A DNA stretch of 24,402 nt from DASUFH01 sp036274645 (lineage in GTDB: Bacteria; Acidobacteriota; Terriglobia; 20CM-2-55-15). Under the pieces are notes generated by a model, which saw only the letters and a program-made list of their open reading frames with translations, was not told where the DNA came from and did not search any database. The position numbers and the translations under genes are program-made. Shown here piece after piece: positions 1 through 7,324 of the stretch; the first letter of the stretch is position 1; the number at the start of each line of letters is the position of its first letter. The stretch lies in NCBI GenBank assembly GCA_036274645.1, contig DASUFH010000479.1:1-24402 (forward strand), written 5' to 3'.

Positions 1-695
1 AAAAAACCGAACGCGATCCACGTCAGTCGCATGGTGAGCAATCGCGGGAGGCTCACCGGATTGCGCCGTCGCCGTTCATTTTCTTCGGCGCGCGCTTGCC
101 CGGCCGTGTCATCCCGCAACACCGCTCGCCTCCAGATGAGAGTCGCCGGCGACGCACATCCGAGCAATCCCGCGACGAGACCCGCAACACGCCATCCGGC
201 GGCTGTCGCCGCGGCGGTCATCACCAGCGGACCGGCAACCCAGCCGAGGTTTCCGGAAAGACCATGGGCCGAAAACGCATGCCCCAGTCGCGCCGTCGAT
301 ACGCGATGGTTCAGCAGGGAAAAGTCGGCGGGGTGAAACACACTATTGCCCAGTCCGGCGACAAACGCCGCGACGTAAAGCCCCCACACGGCCGGCGCCG
401 CAGCAACCAGAAAACCCGAAGTGGAGAGCAAGCCGACGCCGAGACACAACACGCGATGGGCTCCCCACCGATCGACCAGCGCTCCGGCCAGCGCCTGCCC
501 GGTTCCGGAAATCGCGAAGAAAACCGTCATGAGCGCTCCGGCCTGCACATACGAGAGCGAATATTCGCGCATGAACCACGGAAACAACGGCGGCAGCATC
601 AGATGAAAGAAATGCGACGTGCCGTGCGCAAATCCGACCAGAGAGATTACGGTCGCATCACGCCTGGTGATACTGGGCAGGGCTGCTGATGACAC
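1..695 (-). CDS. MFS transporter, N-terminal part (runs off left edge)
   Basis: Reading the minus strand from 695 to the window edge gives an uninterrupted frame of about 231 residues with no stop. It is hydrophobic and arranged as successive transmembrane helices. It carries the early GFAHGTSHFFHLMLPPLFPW segment, an ALVDRWGAHRV loop typical of the MFS motif between TM2 and TM3, and a GLGNSVFHPADFSLLN segment seen in fosmidomycin-resistance-like MFS proteins. A basic loop (EENERRRRNP) marks the central cytoplasmic linker, and the frame leaves the window at the start of the second half. MFS proteins of this type are usually near 400 residues, so a little over half is present. A GTG at 695 is the chosen start; a TTG at 716 is also in frame, and neither has a clear Shine-Dalgarno. 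The substrate cannot be told from sequence. It is divergent from the next gene. Confidence 0.85.
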   Translation of the reverse strand, partial: MSSAALPSITRRDATVISLVGFAHGTSHFFHLMLPPLFPWFMREYSLSYVQAGALMTVFFAISGTGQALAGALVDRWGAHRVLCLGVGLLSTSGFLVAAAPAVWGLYVAAFVAGLGNSVFHPADFSLLNHRVSTARLGHAFSAHGLSGNLGWVAGPLVMTAAATAAGWRVAGLVAGLLGCASPATLIWRRAVLRDDTAGQARAEENERRRRNPVSLPRLLTMRLTWIAFGF

Positions 696-745
696 GTCTG
701 TAATTGTAATCGCCAACGATGAAGCATCGGCGAGACAAAGAGCGC

Positions 746-751
746 TATACT
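746..751 (+). promoter_or_regulatory. Possible -10 box of a leaderless transcript
   Basis: The hexamer TATACT ends nine bases before the ATG at 760. That would put transcription start at or next to the start codon. No Shine-Dalgarno sequence precedes the ATG, which fits a leaderless message. No convincing -35 box is visible, so this is tentative. Confidence 0.3.
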
Positions 752-759
752 CCGGCGCG

Positions 760-2097
760 ATGTCCCTGTTCAGACCGCCCGCTTCCCGCGTTCCCGGACA
801 GCTCCATCGTTTGCGCTGGCTGGCTATTGGCATTCCGGTCGCTTTTGCGATGTTGACCGGGTGTGTCCTGGTCGGCGTCAACTGGAGATGGAAGTTGACG
901 AAACAACGCGTGGCGACGCTTGCGGCGGAGGCGAACGCGCGGAACAACACAGGAACCGCGCTTCGAGGCGATCCGATCCCCGGCAACGGGTGGGATGACT
1001 ACCGCCTCGCGCTCGGCGCCGCCGCGGCTCTGAACGAGCAGGAAACGTGGAAGTTGCTTTCCGGTTTCATGGACGGCAGCGCGGAGGCGGACAGGAGAAG
1101 AGTCGAACAGTTGCTCTTGAGCAACACGACGATACTCGCTTACCTGCAGAGAGGCGTCCGCCGCAGCAGCGGACACTTCGCGTACGAATGGCAGAAAGAG
1201 ACCGTGGGAGCGATTCCGCTCTCCCTCCGGACGGTGGAACTCCTTGCCGCCGTCCAGGTCCGGCTCTGGCTTGAGGCTGGGCGCACGGAGGAGGCGCTGG
1301 ACCTGCTGATAGACATGTGCGCGTTCGCTCGGGATATCGGCCTTAACGCGACATCTTTAAACCGGTCGTGGGCCATAGGGCTCTACGAGCTTGCATTGGA
1401 TGAGATGCGGATGGGTGTTCAATCGGGCGTTTGGCGGCGCAGCGCCCTCGACCGCCTCGAGCGCGAACTCGAGTTCGTCGACCGTGAGTTTCCCGCACTG
1501 GGCCCCTCCTTTGTGAACGACGCGCTCATCGAGGGAGCGCATTTTGTTCAGGTCGACGAACAACAAGGGGCAACGCCCGGCGCCGTCATCACGTCGGTCG
1601 TGAACCGCCTCTTGTTTGCGCGCGCCTTTTTCAAACTCGAAGCTGCCGCCAGACAGTTTGAGAATTGCGATCGGAGACCATTTGAGGAGGTGAAGGCGGA
1701 TCTCGATCGTTTCGCGCATTGGGATCCAATCACCGCTTCCGTCGATCCCATTGTTATTGTAAACACGCCGATTGACGGCGATGCCGTTTACACCTTCCGT
1801 GGAACCCTTACCCGGCTCCGCATTCTGGAGACTGCAATCCGGTATCTCCAGAACGGCCAGACGGTCGCTTTGGACGACCCGTTTGGCGACAAGCTGATCG
1901 TCAGTACGGCAGGGGGTAAGCTGCGAGTCTCAAGCGTTGGTCCCGACGGAAAGGACAACAGGGGGAATGGAGAGTGGAGACCAATCCTCTCCCATAACGG
2001 GCGGTTACTGCGATTTGCGGAAGGAAAAGATATCGTCATGGAAGTGGCGTTGCCAACCGTGGACATGGCGCGCGAAGCCGTTACCGCTCAACGATGA
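760..2097 (+). CDS. Membrane-anchored hypothetical protein with pseudopilin-like C-terminal loop
   Basis: This 445-residue protein of unknown function has one N-terminal hydrophobic segment at about residues 20-41, preceded by arginines, so it is probably anchored in the membrane with the bulk outside the cytoplasm. The middle is alpha-helical, acidic/basic mixed and free of recognisable motifs. Near the C-terminus DPFGDKLIV (from about residue 373) is followed by VGPDGKD (393-399). This resembles the calcium-binding end of GspG-type pseudopilins (DPWGxP...SxGPDGxxG). The same ending is common in large uncharacterised proteins of Planctomycetota and Acidobacteriota. The frame is open further upstream, but the ATG at 760 is preferred because it places the hydrophobic segment near the N-terminus and follows a TATACT box. 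It is divergent from the MFS gene. The coding call is firm, the function is not. Confidence 0.75.
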   Translation: MSLFRPPASRVPGQLHRLRWLAIGIPVAFAMLTGCVLVGVNWRWKLTKQRVATLAAEANARNNTGTALRGDPIPGNGWDDYRLALGAAAALNEQETWKLLSGFMDGSAEADRRRVEQLLLSNTTILAYLQRGVRRSSGHFAYEWQKETVGAIPLSLRTVELLAAVQVRLWLEAGRTEEALDLLIDMCAFARDIGLNATSLNRSWAIGLYELALDEMRMGVQSGVWRRSALDRLERELEFVDREFPALGPSFVNDALIEGAHFVQVDEQQGATPGAVITSVVNRLLFARAFFKLEAAARQFENCDRRPFEEVKADLDRFAHWDPITASVDPIVIVNTPIDGDAVYTFRGTLTRLRILETAIRYLQNGQTVALDDPFGDKLIVSTAGGKLRVSSVGPDGKDNRGNGEWRPILSHNGRLLRFAEGKDIVMEVALPTVDMAREAVTAQR

Positions 2098-2140
2098 GAT
2101 GTTGATCCGGCCGTCTTCGCGCTGAAGGGCAACCGGCGGT

Positions 2141-2193
2141 ACTCCGGGCGCCTGCCGGCCAACCGGGATCAACAGCCCCGGGCCACCCGGAGT
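2141..2193. terminator. Hairpin after the 445-aa gene
   Basis: ACTCCGGG (2141-2148) is perfectly complementary to CCCGGAGT (2186-2193), and extra GC pairing is possible inside the loop. It starts 44 bases after the stop at 2097. There is no T-run, so it is at best a Rho-assisted or processing hairpin. Confidence 0.3.
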
Positions 2194-2244
2194 AGCGAGT
2201 CTTCATATACGGGCGCCCGTCCATTCCTGCATCGGCGCCGTCGA

Positions 2245-2739
2245 GTGGCAATTCATCGGTCGCCGGTTGTCTCCGAAAGACAGATGAAACCGAGAGTCGA
2301 AGGTGACCCGGATCCACCGACAGACCGCCAGCGATTGGAAGCGGAGCAGCAGATCCGGCCGGCCTGTGTGACCTGTCATTCCACGATCGACCCGCTCGGA
2401 AATGCGCTCGGGAACTTCGATGCCACCGGCCGCTGGCAGAGCGAGGAATGGGGAAAGCCGGTCGACGCCGCCGTCACGCTCGTGAACGGGACGAAAGTGA
2501 ATGGTGTGGCCGGCCTGCGCGGTGCTCTCGTCGGCCACTCCGATCAGTTTGTTCAGGCGTTCACCGAGCGGTTATTGGTCTATGCTCTCGGCCGAAGCAT
2601 TGACCGGAGGGACATGCCCGCGGTCCGATCGATCGCCCGTGACGCCGGGCGCCAGAACAACCGGTTCTCCGCAATCATTCTGGCTATTGTGAAGAGTCCG
2701 ACATTTCAGGTGAGCAGGAGGCCGGGAAACGCCGGCTGA
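2245..2739 (+). pseudogene. Orphan C-terminal fragment of a DUF1588/DUF1585 (cytochrome-like) protein
   Basis: The open frame (164 codons from the first ATG) matches only the tail of the large DUF1587-DUF1592-DUF1588-DUF1585 proteins of Acidobacteriota and Planctomycetota. From about residue 24 the family pattern is clear: PACVTCHSTIDPLGNALGNFDATGRW (a CxxCH haem-type motif ending DUF1588), a spacer with GTKVNGVAGLR, then the DUF1585 block DQFVQAFTERLLVYALGRS, DMPAVRSIAR and the terminal FSAIILAIVKSPTFQ. Full proteins are usually 700-900 residues and carry a signal peptide; none of that precedes this piece, and residues before 24 have no clear family match. There is no convincing ribosome binding site at 2245. 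I read it as a remnant left by deletion or rearrangement; a short expressed protein is possible but unlikely because it would lack export and the N-terminal domains. Confidence 0.7.
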
Positions 2740-2848
2740 TCGCCTGAAGTACGGCTCGATGATCTTTGTTGATCATGGAATTCGCGAGAGCCAGCGCTGG
2801 AAAATTCAGGCCCGACGCAGCAATCGAACGCTATTCCGAGCACCAGGA

Positions 2849-2874
2849 GCCCGGCGGGTGAAACCCGCCCGGGC
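2849..2874. terminator. Strong GC-rich hairpin in the spacer
   Basis: Arms at 2849-2859 and 2863-2874 close a three-base GAA loop, with seven consecutive pairs, one bulged C (2870), then four more pairs. It lies between the DUF1585 fragment and the convergent SRPBCC gene, so it could end transcription from either side. It could equally be a dispersed palindromic repeat. Confidence 0.4.
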
Positions 2875-2908
2875 AAAGCCACATAATACGGTAGAGTTCG
2901 TTCACAAC

Positions 2909-2956
2909 GGCAGGCCGTACCGGTTCAAACCCAAGCTGTCGTCGCGCCGGCCTGCC
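2909..2956 (-). terminator. Inverted repeat just downstream of the SRPBCC gene
   Basis: GGCAGGCCG (2909-2917) and CGGCCTGCC (2948-2956) are perfect 9-bp complements separated by 30 bases. On the minus strand the hairpin begins eight bases past the stop of the SRPBCC gene, a typical terminator position, though without a clear T-run. Confidence 0.35.
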
Positions 2957-2964
2957 CGATTCGG

Positions 2965-3417
2965 TCACTGCTCGTCCGGAATTTCAGCCTCCACGAGTTT
3001 CGCCAGCAGCGTCAGGGACTCCTGCCAGCCGAGGTAGCAGGCTTCGGGTGGAATGATTGCGGGCACGCCTTCCTGAGTGATGTTTACGTCTGTCCCAACC
3101 AGTACCGGTTTCAAGACAATGGTCGTCTGCATCACTCCAGGCAGGTTCGGATCGTCGAACTTGTCGGTGTGACGGATGCGCTCGTTTGGAACGAGTTCCA
3201 GATACTCTCCTCCGAAGGAATGGCTCTTCCCCGTGGTGAAATTCGTGAACGACATCCTGTAGGAGCCGCCGATACGGGCATCGAGTTGATGAACCCTTCC
3301 GGTGAATCCGTTGGGAGGAAGCCACTTCACCATGGCGTCCGCATCGAGGAACGCCCGGTAGATCCTTTCGGGCGTGGCCCGAAGCACTCTATGAAGCTGG
3401 ATGGTGTTGGCGGTCAT
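2965..3417 (-). CDS. SRPBCC / AHSA1-like domain protein
   Basis: This 150-residue protein is a single SRPBCC (START-like, AHSA1/Hsp90 ATPase activator homologue) fold. It opens with HRVLRATPERIYRAFLDADAMVKWLPP, the classic first strand and helix with conserved Trp32. This is followed by GGSYRMSFTNFTTGKSHSFGGEYLELVPNERIRHTDKF and ends in GWQESLTLLAKLVE, the long C-terminal helix that closes the ligand cavity. Bacterial members bind unknown hydrophobic ligands and are often stress-related; the ligand here is unknown. The ATG at 3417 is chosen because AGGAGA sits six to seven bases upstream. An ATG ten codons earlier would bury that ribosome site inside the gene, and the much longer frame to 3714 has no family similarity. 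It is divergent from the gene at 3696, with a perfect palindrome in the shared upstream region. Confidence 0.9.
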   Translation of the reverse strand: MTANTIQLHRVLRATPERIYRAFLDADAMVKWLPPNGFTGRVHQLDARIGGSYRMSFTNFTTGKSHSFGGEYLELVPNERIRHTDKFDDPNLPGVMQTTIVLKPVLVGTDVNITQEGVPAIIPPEACYLGWQESLTLLAKLVEAEIPDEQ

Positions 3418-3488
3418 GGGTATCTCCTGTTTTGTGCTGTTCATAACCGTATGTCGAATCGGCTGGCCGGAAATCGACAGGCGCAAAC

Positions 3489-3507
3489 GAAAAGTTTCAA
3501 ACTTTTC
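3489..3507. promoter_or_regulatory. Perfect palindrome, candidate operator
   Basis: GAAAAGTTTCAAACTTTTC is a perfect inverted repeat with 9-bp arms around one central base. It lies 72 bases upstream of the SRPBCC start, in the divergent intergenic region. AT-rich symmetry in GC-rich DNA fits a dimeric regulator site. No regulator gene is adjacent. Confidence 0.4.
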
Positions 3508-3619
3508 CCGATCGCTGACAAGATACGTTTCAGAAGGCGAGAGCGCCTTCGATGTCTGCCTGGATCGACGTCTCGAGGAGTCGGGGCGAAAATCGGGGCG
3601 AGATCGAAGGCGAAATTCA

Positions 3620-3648
3620 TTGCGCCACTTCCCGGAATTCCGTAACCT
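3620..3648 (+). promoter_or_regulatory. Possible sigma70-type promoter for the exported-protein genes
   Basis: TTGCGC (3620-3625) and TAACCT (3643-3648) are separated by 17 bases. They would start transcription near 3655, about 40 bases before the ATG at 3696. Both boxes match the consensus at about four of six positions, so this is a weak prediction. Confidence 0.3.
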
Positions 3649-3695
3649 CTCTGCCGGCTGTCCTGGAATTGAGCGCTGGGTATGAGGATTTTCTG

Positions 3696-4028
3696 ATGAA
3701 ACACCATCTTCCATGGAGGTCGATCGCGGGCATTGTTCTGTCCGTCGCTCTTGCCGTCAATCAGGCCGAGCCTGCCCTTTTTGCGCAGTCTGACGCCGCG
3801 CCACAGGCCGTGCCGGCAACTTCGCCGGGCAGTCCCGCCGCTGGACCACGCGCCGCCCAGTCGTTTGAGTCTCCGGCTCCGAGGCCCAGAAAATCACCCC
3901 TTAAATGGATCCTGATCGCTGCGGCGGCAGCCGGGACTGCTATTGTCTTAGCTGTTTCCAAAAAGCAGAATCCATCGCCCGAACCGGGAACAATTACCAT
4001 CGGCCCTCCAACCGTGGGGCAGCCCTGA
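3696..4028 (+). CDS. Small exported/anchored hypothetical protein
   Basis: This 110-residue protein has a basic, hydrophobic signal-like N-terminus (KHHLPWRSIAGIVLSVALAV, ending near ALFAQ), then a Pro/Ala/Ser-rich linker, a second hydrophobic helix (KWILIAAAAAGTAIVLAV, about residues 73-91) and a short tail ending GTITIGPPTVGQP. This architecture of signal sequence, low-complexity linker, alanine-rich helix and PTVG-type tail recurs in small Acidobacteriota proteins next to propeller and secretion genes; no function is known to me. GAGG lies eight bases before the ATG at 3696, supporting this start over the longer open frame. Its stop overlaps the next ATG by one base (TGATG), so the two are surely co-translated and probably act together at the envelope. 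Confidence 0.7.
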   Translation: MKHHLPWRSIAGIVLSVALAVNQAEPALFAQSDAAPQAVPATSPGSPAAGPRAAQSFESPAPRPRKSPLKWILIAAAAAGTAIVLAVSKKQNPSPEPGTITIGPPTVGQP

Positions 4029-5020
4029 TGATTCGGCGCATTCTGGGCCTGGGATATCTGGGGTTGATCGGGTTGGCCATCGTCCCACCGATTGCGTGGG
4101 GGCGCGCGCAGAGCAACTCGTCTTTGAGCGGACCGATCATCGGGTACGTGTTCAACTCGGCCGATGGCTCGTTGCGGCCATTGCGCGGCGCGGTGGGCAG
4201 CGCCACGGTTGGGCCACCAGTTAATCTGGGCTTTTCGATCAAGCACGCGCTGGATCTGGATGGGCGTCGTTTCGTCGCCTCCACGGAATCCAGCCCGAAT
4301 CTTGTCGCCATCCGCATGGAAAGCGGCGAACCACAGATATTGTCACTATCCGTGCCGCGTGAGCGGTACCTCCTCGCTTCCGCAGCCGCGGGAGGAAACG
4401 CGGCCGCTTTCTACGCGCCTGGAGGCGCGTTGTCGATCATCTCGGCGCTGAAGACGGCGTCTCCCCGCATACAGTCTGTTGACCTGGATGTCTCCGGTGA
4501 TGGCGCGGTGACTCACATCGCCATCAGTGACGACGGGAATCTGCTTGTCTACGCTGTCCGTTATGAAAAGTCGGAATCGTTGTACATGTGGGCCGGCTCC
4601 GACGCTCCGGCGCGTCTGATCGGTGTGGCGAATTCGGTGGGAGGCATTGCCATCACCAGAGAGGGTGCGGCTATCGTGGCGGATCGTGGCGCGAGTGAAG
4701 TATTTGCGATCAACGATGTCCGCAACTCGGCGGTTCGTCAATTCTGGGCGGACGCGAGAGAAGGAGTGACGGATCCGTCGAGTGTGGCGGTGTCGGCGCG
4801 CAACGTGGTTTACGTGGCCAATGTTCACTCCGTACTGACGCTCGATTCCGGCGGCCGGCTGGTTCGCGCTTCGACGTGTAACTGTGTTCCTTCCGGTTTC
4901 CACGCCATGGAAGACTCGCTGTTTCGACTGACGGACGGCGTGGACCGGACGATGTATCTGATGGATACAAGCGGCGTCGTGGAGCGCTTTGTGTTTGTGC
5001 CGCCCGCTGCAGCCCGCTGA
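4028..5020 (+). CDS. Exported predicted beta-propeller protein
   Basis: This 330-residue protein has a signal peptide (MIRRILGLGYLGLIGLAIVPPIAWGRAQS, cleavage near residue 28). The mature part is a series of short beta-rich units: IIGYVFNSADGSLRPLRGA, FVASTESSPNLVAIRM, VTHIAISDDGNLLVYAV, VGGIAITREGAAIVADRGASEVFAI, VSARNVVYVANVHSVLTL and a closing TMYLMDTSGVVERFVF. These resemble WD/YVTN/NHL-type blades, and the length suits a six- or seven-bladed propeller, but I cannot assign a named family. IGYVFNSADGSLRPLRG is a phrase I associate with Acidobacteriota proteins encoded beside large repeat proteins. It starts inside the stop of the preceding small gene and is followed by the giant NHL/IPT gene, suggesting a shared extracellular role. 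Confidence 0.75.
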   Translation: MIRRILGLGYLGLIGLAIVPPIAWGRAQSNSSLSGPIIGYVFNSADGSLRPLRGAVGSATVGPPVNLGFSIKHALDLDGRRFVASTESSPNLVAIRMESGEPQILSLSVPRERYLLASAAAGGNAAAFYAPGGALSIISALKTASPRIQSVDLDVSGDGAVTHIAISDDGNLLVYAVRYEKSESLYMWAGSDAPARLIGVANSVGGIAITREGAAIVADRGASEVFAINDVRNSAVRQFWADAREGVTDPSSVAVSARNVVYVANVHSVLTLDSGGRLVRASTCNCVPSGFHAMEDSLFRLTDGVDRTMYLMDTSGVVERFVFVPPAAAR

Positions 5021-5094
5021 CAACGGTACTGAAATACTTCTGCTGCGGATCCCCCCCGTGGCCTGTGCCTCCTGGCCGATGACGAAGAAACTTC

Positions 5095-5112
5095 ACGAAA
5101 CGGCGGTTTCGT
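5095..5112 (+). terminator. Short hairpin between the propeller gene and the giant gene
   Basis: ACGAAAC (5095-5101) pairs perfectly with GTTTCGT (5106-5112) over a four-base loop, 75 bases after the stop at 5020 and 38 before the chosen start of the next gene. It could partly terminate transcription or structure the leader of the giant gene. Confidence 0.35.
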
Positions 5113-5149
5113 CTGTTAGACACGTCATCCAATCGTGAGTGTTGGCGTC

Positions 5150-7324
5150 ATGATGATGAAGAAACTTGTTCTGGTGGGCGCGCTGACAATCCTGTACTGC
5201 GCGAAGTCCGAATTGGCCGTTGCGCAATCCACGGGAAGCCTTGCTCAGGGATTGATTCAAACTATTGCCGGGACGAGTTCCGGGTTCTCCGGGGACGGCG
5301 GACCGGGCACTTCCGCACAGATCAGTCTCCCGCACGGTCTCGCTGTCGATCCTTCCGGCAATCTGTTCATTGCAGATACCGGCAATGATCGAATTCGGAA
5401 GGTCACTCCCGACGGCGTGATCAGCACGTTTGCAGGGACGGGAACCTCTGGTTTCAGCGGAGATGGCGGGCCGGCGACGGCGGCGCGGCTCTGGATGCCC
5501 GAAGACGTGGCAGTGGATCTGGTCGGGAACGTCTACATCGCCGATCGGAGGAATCACCGTATCCGCAAGGTGAGTCCGTCCGGCACGATTACCACGGTGG
5601 CGGGTAACGGCACGCTGGGTTACGGCGGAGATGGCGGTCCGGCGACAGCGGCGGCGTTATTGGATCCGTTCGGTGTCGCCGTCGATGCCTGGGGAAATAT
5701 CTTCATCGCCGACACGGGAAACAGCCGGATCCGGCAGGTGGATGGTACGGGAACGATCAGCACGGTTGCGGGGACCGCGATTGCAGGGTATTCCGGCGAC
5801 GGCGGTCCCGCCAACCAGGCCCGGCTCAGCGGTGTTTATGATGTCGTTGTCGCCGCGGCAGGCGACATCTATATCGCCGACCGGGGCAACAATCGGGTTC
5901 GTCGCGTCGGGACCAATGGAATTATCTCGACTGTCGCCGGCAATGGCGCGAGCGGCGCGACGGGCAATGGCGGCCCCGCCACGGCAGCGTCGGTCACGCC
6001 ATGGGCCCTTGCGTTGGATGGAATGGGCAATCTGTTCATCGGGCAGTCGTTTGAACGCGTCGTCCGCCGGGTGGACTCCGCGGGGATCATCACGGCTGTC
6101 GCGGGCCTGCCCAACTCGGGATTTAATGGAGACGGCGGCCCGGCGATATCCGCGAACCTCGGCGACGTGGATGGGCTGGCCTTTGACGTCTATGGAAGGC
6201 TCTTCATTGCGGATAACGGGTTCCATCGCATCCGCCGTGTCACTCCCGACACCGGTGTACCCACCGTCACCTCCGTTGCTCCGGCATCCGCCGGCCAGTG
6301 GACCACCGCGGCCGCAACCATTTCCGGATACCGGCTCACGGCGCCGACCGCGGTTATCTTCAGCGGAACGGGAGTAGCGGCGGTTATCGGCGGCGGGGGG
6401 ACCGATACACTCCTGCCGATCACGATTACCGTGGCCTCCAATGCGGCCCCGGGCCCGCGCGAAATCACCGTGGTCACCGCGGCGGGATCATCGGAGCCGT
6501 TCGGGGGATTTTCCGTGACCGCTGCCAGCGGGCCGCCTCCTCCCGTGCTGACGTCGATTTCCCGTGTTTCCGGAATTGCGGGCACGACGACGCGCGCGCT
6601 TTTGATGGGTTCGAATCTCGATCAGGCGTCTACGGTCACATTTAGTGGAGCCGGCGTTACGGGAGTCCTCATTCCGGACGGCGCATCGAACTCGAGTGTC
6701 ACCGTGAACATCACGGTTGATGCGGGCGCGGCCGCCGGCGCCCGGACGATAACAGTCACCACGCCGAACGGTACGTCGGCCGGTTTTGCCGGCTTTTCGG
6801 TGATTGCCGCGAGCGGCGAATACGCCGCGCGAACCCTGGCGGGGACCGGCAGCACCGGCTACAGCGGGGATGGAGGTCCGGCCGCCACCGCGCAACTTCG
6901 ACGCGTGTCCAGTCTTGCGCGCGACAGGCAGGGGAATGTGTTTGTCGCGGACCGGGACAATCACCGCATTCGCCGGATCACACCTCTTGGCGTCATCACG
7001 ACCGTCGCCGGAACCGGAACAGCCGGCTTCAGCGGCGATGAAGGGCCTGCGGCGTCGGCGCAACTCAACGGTCCTGAAGCCGTGGCGTTCGATGCCGCCG
7101 GAAATCTCTATATAGCGGACGCTGCGAACAATCGGGTTCGCATGATCGACTCCTCGGGAGTCATTCATTCGGTCGTCGGCTCGGGCATCCAGGGCTTCAG
7201 TGGAGACGGGGGCCAGGCCGCTTCCGCGAACATCACCGTCCCACCGATATGGCGTTTGACATGGCCGGCAACCTGTTCATGGTTGGCGGCAGCCGCGTGC
7301 GTAAGGTGGACCTCACCGGTGTGA
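5150..7324 (+). pseudogene. Giant NHL/IPT repeat protein, N-terminal part (frameshifted)
   Basis: This open frame encodes the exported N-terminal part of a much larger protein. A signal peptide (MMMKKLVLVGALTILYCAKSELAVAQ) is followed by six NHL units. Each has a T(I/V)AGxG..GFSGDGGPA turn and an AVDxxGNLFIADTGNxRIRKV strand pair, forming one propeller (about 5260-6255). Two IPT/TIG immunoglobulin-like domains follow (about 6256-6530 and 6541-6815). A second propeller begins at 6820, but its third blade is cut short: after GQAASANITVP the frame turns into unrelated residues and stops at 7324, while the missing blade continues in the +1 frame from about 7243. A start at 5150 is preferred because it begins the signal peptide; GTG 5135 and ATG 5153/5156 are in frame. 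Proteins of this kind are extracellular, perhaps adhesive or binding, with no proven function. Confidence 0.85.
7236..7250 (+). other. One-base frameshift site splitting the giant gene
   Basis: Upstream the frame reads ANITVP, downstream the other frame reads DMAFDMAGNLFMVG. Other blades of the same protein read LNVPIDLAIDRDGNLY or LTFPAGVAIDGAGNVF here. Adding one base after CCA (near 7242) would give NITVPxDMAFDMAGNLF, exactly the repeat pattern, and a single frame of 3,104 codons from GTG 5135 to 14445. The lesion is therefore a single lost base, either a true mutation or a sequencing/assembly error. Confidence 0.85.

Noticed and set aside
3418..3714. Longer N-terminus for the SRPBCC protein
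   Set aside because: The upstream extension has no family similarity, contains the operator-like palindrome, and the Shine-Dalgarno is placed for the ATG at 3417.
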